Positions 1-6,196 of a stretch of 7,874 nucleotides of DNA are shown in pieces. The notes under the pieces were generated by a model. It worked only from the letters and a program-made list of their open reading frames with translations, had not been told where the DNA came from and searched no databases. This DNA comes from Candidatus Latescibacterota bacterium. Lineage in GTDB: Bacteria; Latescibacterota; 4484-107. Each line of letters starts with the position of its first letter. Within the stretch, counting starts at the first letter, position 1. The translations under genes were made by a program, and so were the position numbers. Location of the stretch: NCBI GenBank assembly GCA_030613045.1, contig JAUWMS010000094.1, forward strand, positions 1 through 7,874, read 5' to 3'.

Positions 1-2
1 GA

Positions 3-1082
3 GCGGTCGGGGAGATGCTGGCGGCGGCGGGATATGAGGTGGTGTTTGCAGAGGCGCCGGAATCCTCGGCACCCGTTGCGAAGCAGCCAGAGGCGAATGT
101 ATTGTTGGTGAACATCGGACCTCCGGAGAAGAAGTGGGTGAAGAAATTGACAAAGATGAAGGCGCCGGTGGTGGTGATGACGGATGCTTCCGGCGTGGAT
201 CAATGGGACGAGGAGATGGGGGATGGGGTGTACGAGTATGTGATCACACCGGTGGAGCGGGGCAGGCTCCTGAGAGCCGTGGCGCGGGCTATGGAGAAGC
301 AGCGTCTTTCGGATGAACTGCATAGCTGGAAGGAATGGGTGGATACCCTGGAGTCCGACCGGGTGACGGAGCGTCCGCTATCGGATGTGGGGCGCCTGGT
401 TCATGGGATCATGCATAATCTGAACGGACCGCTGACGACGATTATGGGGCGTGCTGAATTGCTTCAGATGCGGCATCCGGAGATCTCGGGGTTGGATGAA
501 CTTATGCTGCGGGCTCAGACAATGCGCCGGCTGATCGAAGGCATGGCCCGGCGGGAAGTGTTGAGCCGGGAAATGAGCGGGCAGCTTATTGATCTCAACG
601 AATTGCTGACCGTCGAGTTGCGGTTTTTGGAGTCGGATCTGGAGTTTAAGCACCAGATCGAGAAGAACGTTCATTTTTCCGAATCGCTGCCCTGGATCGA
701 GGGGGTGTACGGCGAGCTCAGTCAGGCGTTTGTGGGGATCGTTCTAAACGCCGCGGAAGCGATGGCGCGTTCGAAGAAGAAGGTGCTCACGATGACGACC
801 CGGGCCGATACGGAGTTTGTGTATGTCGAGATTTCGGACACGGGATGTGGCATTCCGGAGGAAAATCTGGCGAAGGTATTCGATCCGCTTTTTACTACGA
901 AGCCGGTGGCCGGGCGCGGGGCGTCTTCCACGGGAAATGGTTTGAAACTAACCACGTGTCGGAAGCTGTTTACGGCGCACGGCGGGGAGATCGAGGTGGA
1001 CAGCGAGGCAGGACGAGGGACGAAGGTTACCGTGCGGCTTCCGGTGGCGAAGAAGGGAAGGTTCGAAAAAAAGAAAAGTTAA
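3..1082 (+). CDS. Sensor histidine kinase with degenerate receiver-like N-terminus (5' end outside window)
   Basis: The frame is open from base 3, so the true start lies upstream; the first ATG in view (base 15) falls inside a receiver-like fold and is unlikely to be the start. Counting from that ATG, residues 1-95 look like a response-regulator receiver domain, but the usual phosphoacceptor Asp is Asn33 (LLVN) and the usual Lys of the K-P motif is Thr78. Residues 125-185 form the dimerisation/phosphotransfer helices with an H-box (HNLNGPL, likely phosphoacceptor His134). The ATPase domain follows: N-box NAAEAM (Asn245), G1 box DTGCGI (275-280), F-box FDPLFTTK (289-296) and G2 box GNGLKL (307-312), where the second Gly of the usual GxGLG is Lys. 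No membrane segment is visible, so it is probably cytosolic. It would autophosphorylate and pass phosphate to an unseen regulator. The kinase assignment is firm; signal and partner are unknown. It ends with a basic tail and is followed by a strong terminator. Confidence 0.9.
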   Translation, partial: AVGEMLAAAGYEVVFAEAPESSAPVAKQPEANVLLVNIGPPEKKWVKKLTKMKAPVVVMTDASGVDQWDEEMGDGVYEYVITPVERGRLLRAVARAMEKQRLSDELHSWKEWVDTLESDRVTERPLSDVGRLVHGIMHNLNGPLTTIMGRAELLQMRHPEISGLDELMLRAQTMRRLIEGMARREVLSREMSGQLIDLNELLTVELRFLESDLEFKHQIEKNVHFSESLPWIEGVYGELSQAFVGIVLNAAEAMARSKKKVLTMTTRADTEFVYVEISDTGCGIPEENLAKVFDPLFTTKPVAGRGASSTGNGLKLTTCRKLFTAHGGEIEVDSEAGRGTKVTVRLPVAKKGRFEKKKS

Positions 1083-1108
1083 AAACAGCCGCGTCTTTTT
1101 TTTCTTAT

Positions 1109-1139
1109 GGGGCGGGTTCTTCGGAATCCGCCCCTTTTT
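1109..1139 (+). terminator. Rho-independent terminator with UUCG tetraloop
   Basis: An 11-bp stem (1109-1119 with 1124-1134, one G-T wobble) closes a C(TTCG)G tetraloop and is followed by five T residues. It ends the histidine kinase transcript. An additional T8 run at 1096-1103 precedes it, just after the kinase stop codon. The hairpin belongs to a module repeated at 7284-7348. Confidence 0.93.
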
Positions 1140-1142
1140 GTC

Positions 1143-1171
1143 TTGACAAGCTCTTTTGCTTTTTCTATATT
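1143..1171 (+). promoter_or_regulatory. Near-consensus sigma70-type promoter for the restriction-modification gene
   Basis: The -35 box TTGACA (1143-1148) and the -10 box TATATT (1166-1171) are separated by exactly 17 bases. The predicted start is near 1178, giving a leader of about 95 bases before the ATG at 1272. The -35 box begins three bases after the T-tract of the preceding terminator, so the gene is insulated from the kinase and has its own strong promoter. The same arrangement recurs at 7318-7346. Confidence 0.88.
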
Positions 1172-1191
1172 GCCATGTCGCCGATGACGGG

Positions 1192-1214
1192 GATCACCCG
1201 GATACCCAGTGATC
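1192..1214. repeat. Small inverted repeat GATCAC/GTGATC in the restriction-modification leader
   Basis: GATCAC (1192-1197) and GTGATC (1209-1214) are perfect inverted 6-mers separated by 11 bases. They lie just downstream of the predicted transcription start. They may form a weak hairpin or a dyad operator. Six base pairs can arise by chance, so the functional reading is weak. Confidence 0.4.
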
Positions 1215-1222
1215 ATGTCCTA

Positions 1223-1255
1223 AACCTCCCGCAGGTTGATAACCTTCGGGAGGTT
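1223..1255. promoter_or_regulatory. Nested AACCT/AGGTT inverted repeat, possible operator or RNA switch
   Basis: The order is AACCT (1223-1227), five bases, AGGTT (1233-1237), GAT, AACCT (1241-1245), five bases, AGGTT (1251-1255). It reads either as two tandem AACCT-N5-AGGTT dyads with an 18-base period, or as one long hairpin: AACCTCCCG pairs with CGGGAGGTT, then one C/T mismatch, then AGGTT pairs with AACCT around a GAT loop. It sits in the transcribed leader, and its right arm ends five bases before the Shine-Dalgarno sequence GGGAGAG (1261-1267). CTCCC at 1226-1230 can pair with GGGAG in the right arm (1248-1252) or with GGGAG of the ribosome-binding site (1261-1265). Either DNA-level repression or a translational switch would fit. 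The symmetry is seen; the function is inferred. Confidence 0.7.
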
Positions 1256-1271
1256 ATTCAGGGAGAGAAAA

Positions 1272-4200
1272 ATGAGCGCCCTCAAACTCAAACCGACCTA
1301 TAAAGTGGTTCAGGCCTACTATACCGAGATTCGCAATCTCGCTCAACTCAGCCTTGTTTCCGAAGGGGCGGTCTCGCCTGCCTTTGCGGCGCTGCTGCGC
1401 ACGTGCGCCAAACAGTTCGATTGGACGCTGGCGGAGCAGTTTAGCTTAAAACGCGGGGAGCGGACTATTCGTGTTGATGGCGCGTTGGTGGATGCGTTCA
1501 AGCTCGTGCACGGGGTTTGGGAAGCGAAGGATACGGACGATGATCTGGAAAAGGAAGTCGAAAAGAAATTCTCGGCGGGGTATCCGAAGGAGAATATCCT
1601 CTTTCAGGCGCCGGATCGGGCGATTATCTATCAGGATGGGGGTGCGGTCTTCGATGAGGATATTACGCAGCCGGAAAGGCTGGTTCAGGCGCTGAACGTC
1701 TTTTTTGCGTATCAGCCTCCGGAATATGAACGGTGGCAGGAAGCGGTGGAGGAGTTCAAACTCAAAGTGCCGGAATGGGCCGCGGGTTTGTTGGGTCTGA
1801 TCGAACGGGAGCGCGAAACGAACAAGCCTTTTGTCCGGGCGTTCGGGGATTTTACCGAGTTGTGCCGCACGGCCATCAATCCGAATTTGTCCGCGGAGGC
1901 GGTGGAAGAGATGTTGATTCAGCACATACTCACGGAGCGTATTTTCCGAAAGGTGTTCGACAATCCTGAATTTTTGGGACGCAATGTCATTGCCCGCGAA
2001 ATCGAAAAGGTGGTTCGAGCTTTGACCGCGCGGTCTTTCAGTCAGCATGAGTTTCTGAAGCCGCTGGATCGTTTTTACGGAGTGATCGAGAGCACCGCCG
2101 CCACGGTAGAAGATTTTTCCCAAAAGCAATATTTCCTGAATACAGTGTATGAGAAGTTTTTTCAGGGGTTTTCGGTCAAGGTGGCGGATACGCACGGCAT
2201 TGTGTACACGCCGCAGCCCATTGTGGATTTTATGATCCGATCCGTGCAGGCCATTCTGCAAAAGGAGTTTGGGCGTTCCATCTCAGACGAAGGGGTGCAC
2301 ATTCTCGATCCGTTTGTGGGAACGGGGAATTTTATCGTGCGGATGATGCGGGAGATGCGGCGATCCAAATTGCCTCAGAAATACGCGAAGGAACTCCATT
2401 GCAATGAGGTGATGCTTTTGCCGTATTACATCGCCTCGATGAATATCGAGCATGAGTATTACGAGTTGACCGGTGAGTACAAAGCGTTTGAGGGGATCTG
2501 TCTCGTGGATACGTTTGAGCTTGCCGAAGAAAGGCGGTTGTCGCTCTTTACAAAGGAAAACACCGCGCGCGTGAAGCGGCAGCGAGACGCCCCGATTTTT
2601 GTGATTATCGGCAATCCGCCTTACAATGCCGGGCAGGTGAATGAGAATGACAATAACAAGAATCGCAAGTATCCTGAAATGGACCGGCGCGTTGCGGAGA
2701 CCTATGCCAGAGATTCGGAGGCGACCTTGGTGAACCAGTTGAGCGATCCGTATGTTAAATCCATTCGCTTCGCCTCTGACAGACTTGGAGATGAAGGGGT
2801 TGTAGCTTTTGTGACCAACAGCAGCTTTGTGGATGGTATTGCCTTTGATGGGATGCGAAAGCATTTAGCGCAGGATTTTGAAGCAGTTTATATTTTGGAT
2901 TTAGGCGGAAATGTGCGGAAAAATCCGAAACTTTCTGGCACAACGCACAATGTATTTGGAATTCAAGTCGGCGTGAGTATCAATTTTTTCGTGAGGAAGA
3001 AGATCGCGTCGCGAGAACATGCAAAAATTTACTATGCTTGCGTTGATGAGTTTTGGCGCAAGGAGCAGAAATATGATTTTCTGGACAAAGAAATTCATCG
3101 TGGAAATATTGAATGGGAAGAAATTACACCTGATGCAAAACATACCTGGCTGACCGAAGGAATGAGTGCAGGCTTTGAAACCTGCCTGCCGATGGGAACG
3201 AAAGAGGGCAAAAAGGCAGAACGAGGCAAGGAGGAAACGATCTTTAAAATCTACAGCAGAGGTATATGTTCAAACGAAGATGCCTATGTGTACAATCACG
3301 ACCGAACTAAGCTGATTGAAACAGCACAGGGAATGGTGGAAAATTATAGCTCTGAACGTGACCGATGGATACGAAAGGGACAACCGAAAAATCTTGAAGA
3401 CTTCTTGAATGTTGATGAAAAAGTGCTGAAATGGATTCGTCATACAAAAAGAAGTTTGTTGCGCGGTAGAGAAGCAGAATTTGACGATACAAAGATTCGC
3501 AATTCGCTTTACCGCCCGTTTTGCCAACAGTCATGCTATTTTGAGCGAATATTCAACGAAGACATTTACCACTTTCCCCGTATTTTCCCTACACCCAAAA
3601 TCGAAGCTGAAAACCAGGTGATTTGTCTCAGTGCGGTTGGCAACACAAAGCCATTTCATTGCTTGATGACAAACGTTATTCCTGACTTGCATTTGACAGG
3701 CGATTCACAATGCTTCCCCTTCTACACCTACAAGGAAGACGGCGGCAACCGGCGGGAAAACATTACCGATTGGGCGTTGGAACAGTTCCGTGCGCAGTAC
3801 CAAGACGACCGCATTGCCAAATGGGACATTTTCCACTACGTCTATGCGGTTTTGCACCATCCTAAGTACCGCGAGAGGTATGCCGCCAATCTTCGGAGAG
3901 CGCTGCCGCGCATTCCGTTTGCGCCCGAACCTTCGAGTTCGTTTTGGGAGTTTGCCGAAGCCGGAGCCAAGCTTGCGGAGTGGCACGTCCGGTACGAAGA
4001 TCAGGAGGAATATCCGCTGAAGTGGATGGAAAATAAGGACGTCCCTCTGAACTGGCGCGTGGAGAAGATGAGGCTCTCCAAAGACAAAACGCAGCTCATT
4101 TACAACGACTTTCTGACCTTCGCTGACATTCCGCCGGAAGTGTTTGAATATCGTTTGGGCAACCGCTCCGCGCTCGAATGGATCGTGGACCAGTATCGGG

Positions 4201-4343
4201 TCAAAAGCGATAAGCGCAGCGGGTTGGTCAACGATCCGAACCGGCCGGATGATGCGCAGTATATCGTGCGGCTCATCGGCAAAGTGATTACGGTGAGTCT
4301 GGAGACCGTGAAGATTGTGAGAGGTCTGCCCGGGTTGGCGTAG
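1272..4343 (+). CDS. Single-chain restriction-modification enzyme (N6-adenine methylase, type ISP-like C-terminus, no helicase)
   Basis: The protein has 1023 residues. The ATG at 1272 is chosen because GGGAGAG lies 5 bases upstream; an in-frame TTG at 1236 lies inside the leader hairpin. Residues 69-87 suggest a PD-(D/E)xK nuclease: Asp74, then nine residues, then Glu84-Ala-Lys86 (WEAKD). The gamma-class N6-adenine methylase core follows, with SAM-binding motif DPFVGTG (346-352) and catalytic NPPY (448-451). Residues from about 520 to 820 hold the methylase C-lobe and the target-recognition region (IYSRG near 667, YRPF near 749). The C-terminal block, starting WDIFHYVYAVLHHP (from 851) and including FEYRLGNRSALEW (from 958), matches type ISP/LlaBIII-like specificity domains. 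Unlike full type ISP enzymes of about 1600 residues, there is no helicase domain, so a type IIG-like mode is inferred: methylate an asymmetric site and cut unmodified DNA. The recognition site cannot be read from sequence. GC falls to about 35-50% across 2820-3720. Confidence 0.9.
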   Translation: MSALKLKPTYKVVQAYYTEIRNLAQLSLVSEGAVSPAFAALLRTCAKQFDWTLAEQFSLKRGERTIRVDGALVDAFKLVHGVWEAKDTDDDLEKEVEKKFSAGYPKENILFQAPDRAIIYQDGGAVFDEDITQPERLVQALNVFFAYQPPEYERWQEAVEEFKLKVPEWAAGLLGLIERERETNKPFVRAFGDFTELCRTAINPNLSAEAVEEMLIQHILTERIFRKVFDNPEFLGRNVIAREIEKVVRALTARSFSQHEFLKPLDRFYGVIESTAATVEDFSQKQYFLNTVYEKFFQGFSVKVADTHGIVYTPQPIVDFMIRSVQAILQKEFGRSISDEGVHILDPFVGTGNFIVRMMREMRRSKLPQKYAKELHCNEVMLLPYYIASMNIEHEYYELTGEYKAFEGICLVDTFELAEERRLSLFTKENTARVKRQRDAPIFVIIGNPPYNAGQVNENDNNKNRKYPEMDRRVAETYARDSEATLVNQLSDPYVKSIRFASDRLGDEGVVAFVTNSSFVDGIAFDGMRKHLAQDFEAVYILDLGGNVRKNPKLSGTTHNVFGIQVGVSINFFVRKKIASREHAKIYYACVDEFWRKEQKYDFLDKEIHRGNIEWEEITPDAKHTWLTEGMSAGFETCLPMGTKEGKKAERGKEETIFKIYSRGICSNEDAYVYNHDRTKLIETAQGMVENYSSERDRWIRKGQPKNLEDFLNVDEKVLKWIRHTKRSLLRGREAEFDDTKIRNSLYRPFCQQSCYFERIFNEDIYHFPRIFPTPKIEAENQVICLSAVGNTKPFHCLMTNVIPDLHLTGDSQCFPFYTYKEDGGNRRENITDWALEQFRAQYQDDRIAKWDIFHYVYAVLHHPKYRERYAANLRRALPRIPFAPEPSSSFWEFAEAGAKLAEWHVRYEDQEEYPLKWMENKDVPLNWRVEKMRLSKDKTQLIYNDFLTFADIPPEVFEYRLGNRSALEWIVDQYRVKSDKRSGLVNDPNRPDDAQYIVRLIGKVITVSLETVKIVRGLPGLA

Positions 4344-4346
4344 GCG

Positions 4347-4361
4347 TTTGACGCCGTCAAA
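4347..4361. repeat. Short palindrome TTTGAC-GCC-GTCAAA after the restriction-modification stop
   Basis: TTTGAC (4347-4352) and GTCAAA (4356-4361) form a perfect 6-bp inverted repeat with a 3-base loop, four bases after the stop codon. No T-tract follows, so it is not a convincing terminator. It could stabilise the upstream mRNA end or attenuate read-through into the zinc-finger gene. Confidence 0.4.
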
Positions 4362-4397
4362 TCCCTGCCATATCGTTTAACCAGTCAGGATCAGGTT

Positions 4398-4658
4398 ATG
4401 GATTACGGAAAATGTGAGTACTGTGGGGGCCATATCGTGGAGAAATTGTGTACCGAGGACCGCCGGTACAACGGGGAATTGATGGTGTTTAGAAATGTGC
4501 CGATAGGAATCTGTCAGAAGTGCGGTGAGCGTTATTACAAAGGCCCCATTCTTGAAACTATGGAGGAGATGGCTCAAAAGAAGCTCAAGGCCGTTCGAGT
4601 CATTTCCGTTCCTGAGTATGAGTTTACCGGTGTGCCGTTGCCGCAGGTTATGTGGTAG
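4398..4658 (+). CDS. YgiT-type zinc-finger protein (MqsA N-terminal-like), orphan antitoxin candidate
   Basis: An 86-residue protein with two CxxC knuckles, CEYCG (Cys6, Cys9) and CQKCGERYY (Cys39, Cys42), separated by a beta-rich stretch with the family's NVPIGIC motif. The C-terminus VPEYEF matches the usual tail of this family. The YgiT zinc finger is the toxin-binding N-terminal half of the antitoxin MqsA. Stand-alone versions of this length are usually encoded next to a small DUF4258/MqsR-like toxin. No such toxin is seen here: upstream is the restriction-modification gene, 54 bases away, and downstream is a 218-base spacer. The helix-turn-helix half of MqsA, which binds DNA, is absent. 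It is probably co-transcribed with the restriction-modification gene. The ribosome-binding site is weak (AGGA at 4387-4390 or CAGG at 4392-4395). Fold is confident; role as antitoxin, regulator or accessory factor is open. Confidence 0.87.
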   Translation: MDYGKCEYCGGHIVEKLCTEDRRYNGELMVFRNVPIGICQKCGERYYKGPILETMEEMAQKKLKAVRVISVPEYEFTGVPLPQVMW

Positions 4659-4685
4659 GGGGCAAGGGGATTATGATCTAAAAAT

Positions 4686-4802
4686 TTTTTTCGACTGTCC
4701 GGGCGCTCCTTCTGATGAAACCGCCAAGGGTGAATTCCGTTCGGGGCGGTGGTGGGATTTACGCTTCTCGGTTTCATCGGGAGGGAGAAGTCGAAATTTT
4801 TT
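4686..4802. repeat. Nested inverted repeats in the spacer before the URO-D-like gene
   Basis: Two concentric inverted repeats frame this spacer. The outer pair is TTTCGACT (4690-4697) and AGTCGAAA (4790-4797), each next to an A/T homopolymer run. The inner pair is GATGAAACC (4715-4723) and GGTTTCATC (4771-4779). A competing inner stem, ACCGCC (4721-4726) with GGCGGT (4746-4751), overlaps the left inner arm, so two exclusive folds are possible. It could be a structured leader of the downstream gene or the remnant of a small inverted-repeat element. I recognised no known riboswitch motif. Confidence 0.5.
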
Positions 4803-4876
4803 TCGTCAAAGACCAAAAATTGGAGAGCGTTTTTTGGAGCTTGCTTAACAACGTCAAGATAGATAAAGGAAAAGCT

Positions 4877-6100
4877 ATGAACTCCACAGACAAAACCATC
4901 CTGCGTGATCTTGCCAAGAAGTATATGGAAATCTGTCACATGGACGTGCAGGAGGAACGCCGGGCCTTATGGCGCAGGCACAACAGCCTCAAACGCACCC
5001 GTCCGCTCATCTACGTTCGGGCGTTTGCATGGCGCGAGATGTCGGCGTCTCGGTGCCAGTGTGAGGATCCGTTTTATCGTTCGTACGAAGATTTTTTCCG
5101 CCGGATGCTCTTTTGGGAGACGTTCGACGACGATTCCATTTTTGAGCCGTGGGTGACGGTCAGCGCGGTGTGCGTGACGCCGCCGGAAGGGATTTGGGGA
5201 CTGCCGGTTCAGTGGTTAGAGAGCGACGATCCGCGCGGCGCGAAGCAGTTGGACCCGCCCATCAAGGAGCCGGAGGATTTCGGGCGCATGGTGGCGCCGC
5301 ATCACGCGATTGACGAGGAGGAGACGGCTCGCAGGGCGGATAGTTTGCACGGGGCGATTGGCGATCTCATCCCCATCAACGTGGATCGGGGGCCGGCGTA
5401 CCGGATGTGGAACGGCGATATTTCCACGCAGTTGATCCAGTTGCGGGGGTTGGAGCAGGTGATGTGGGATATGGTGGATCGGCCGGATTGGCTGCACGAG
5501 GTGCTGGCGTTCATGCGCGATGGGATTCTTCGGACGCACGAAGAGGCGGAGCAAGCGGGGGATTGGGCGTTGTGCGCGCATCAGAATCAGGCGATGCCTT
5601 ACGCGGAGGAATTGTATGATCCGGCGGCCAACAGCGATCCGGTCACGCGGGACAAGCTGTGGACGTTCTGCGCATCCCAGGAGACGACCTCAGTGGGGCC
5701 TGCGATGTTCGACGAGTTTATGCTCCAATACCAGATTCCGATTATGGAGCCGTTCGGCTTGGCGGCGTACGGATGCTGTGAGGATCTGACGCGGAAAATC
5801 GAGCAGGTGAAGCAGATCCCGAATCTTCGCCGGATTGCGGTGTCGCCGATGGCGGACGCAGGGAAGTGCGCGGAGCAGATCGGGGAGGACTACGTGTTGA
5901 GCTATCGTCCGAGTCCCACGGATATGGTGGGCTATGGGTTTGATCCCGATCGCATTCGCGGCATTCTGCGACGTGACCTTTCGGCGTGCCGGGGCTGCCA
6001 CGTGGATATTACGCTGAAGGATGTGGAGACCGTCCAGAGCGATCCTGAGCGGGTGCGCCGTTGGGTGGAGATCACGCGGGAAGTGATTGAAGAGCAATGA
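4877..6100 (+). CDS. Uroporphyrinogen decarboxylase superfamily protein (corrinoid methyltransferase-like, not HemE)
   Basis: A 407-residue protein. The ATG at 4877 is chosen because AAGGA (4866-4870) lies six bases upstream; the frame is open back to an ATG at 4715, but that extension is low-complexity and covers the inverted-repeat spacer. The overall pattern, including the C-terminal third with IPNLRRIAVSPMAD and an ending in ERVRRWVEITREVIEE, fits the URO-D-like clade that also contains MtaA/CmuA-type methylcobamide:coenzyme M methyltransferases. In those enzymes a His-x-Cys and a later Cys bind zinc; the corresponding strand here appears to be YGCCED (298-303, Cys300 and Cys301), and RGCHVD near the C-terminus supplies another Cys and His. 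True HemE is shorter, about 350 residues, and lacks these Cys. A methyl-transfer role with a corrinoid partner is a family-based inference; no corrinoid protein gene is visible. The stop codon lies in a heptamer repeat array. Confidence 0.78.
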   Translation: MNSTDKTILRDLAKKYMEICHMDVQEERRALWRRHNSLKRTRPLIYVRAFAWREMSASRCQCEDPFYRSYEDFFRRMLFWETFDDDSIFEPWVTVSAVCVTPPEGIWGLPVQWLESDDPRGAKQLDPPIKEPEDFGRMVAPHHAIDEEETARRADSLHGAIGDLIPINVDRGPAYRMWNGDISTQLIQLRGLEQVMWDMVDRPDWLHEVLAFMRDGILRTHEEAEQAGDWALCAHQNQAMPYAEELYDPAANSDPVTRDKLWTFCASQETTSVGPAMFDEFMLQYQIPIMEPFGLAAYGCCEDLTRKIEQVKQIPNLRRIAVSPMADAGKCAEQIGEDYVLSYRPSPTDMVGYGFDPDRIRGILRRDLSACRGCHVDITLKDVETVQSDPERVRRWVEITREVIEEQ

Positions 6101-6133
6101 GCAATGAAGAATGAGTAATGAACAATGAAGAAT
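6096..6133 (+). repeat. Short tandem heptamer repeats overlapping the URO-D-like stop codon
   Basis: Five consecutive heptamers of the form AATGARN (AATGAGC, AATGAAG, AATGAGT, AATGAAC, AATGAAG) run from 6096 to 6130, followed by a partial AAT. The stop codon TGA of the upstream gene is bases 6098-6100, inside the first unit, so the array supplies the end of that reading frame. Such short heptamer arrays occur in intergenic DNA of many bacteria and are usually noncoding. Confidence 0.85.
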
Positions 6134-6196
6134 ACCTCTTGGGGCAAAGTTGGGTGGTATTGTTCAATTTTCTTTTTTGCGTTTTCCGCAGTGAGA

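Noticed and set aside
1236..1271. Extension of the restriction-modification gene to a TTG at 1236
   Set aside because: The TTG lies inside the leader hairpin with no ribosome-binding site at the right distance; the ATG at 1272 has GGGAGAG five bases upstream and the added residues look non-conserved.
845..1303. Open frame across the kinase end, the terminator and the promoter
   Set aside because: It overlaps a clear kinase coding frame and crosses a strong terminator and promoter; the protein has no recognisable pattern.
1446..2261. 271-codon open frame on the minus strand
   Set aside because: It lies wholly opposite the restriction-modification coding frame and its Arg/Leu/Ile-rich product looks like an antisense shadow.
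2283..2864. 193-codon open frame on the minus strand
   Set aside because: It is antisense to the methylase motifs DPFVGTG and NPPY of the real gene and shows no family signature.
4343..4397. Missing MqsR/DUF4258 toxin gene between the restriction-modification and zinc-finger genes
   Set aside because: The gap is only 54 bases and holds a small palindrome, so no toxin gene can fit; none is found after the zinc-finger gene either.
4715..4876. Longer N-terminus for the URO-D-like gene
   Set aside because: The 54 extra residues are low-complexity, cover the nested inverted repeats and lack a ribosome-binding site, whereas the ATG at 4877 has AAGGA six bases upstream.
4659..4876. Cobalamin or SAM riboswitch before the URO-D-like gene
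   Set aside because: I looked for the B12-box type GCCACTG and for SAM-riboswitch core patterns and found none; only generic inverted repeats are present.
4659..4876. Promoter for the URO-D-like gene
   Set aside because: A few TTG-rich hexamers are present, but none pairs with a good -10 box at 16-18 bases.
6096..6133. CRISPR-like repeat array
   Set aside because: Units are 7 bases, contiguous and without spacers; the same applies to 7424-7458.
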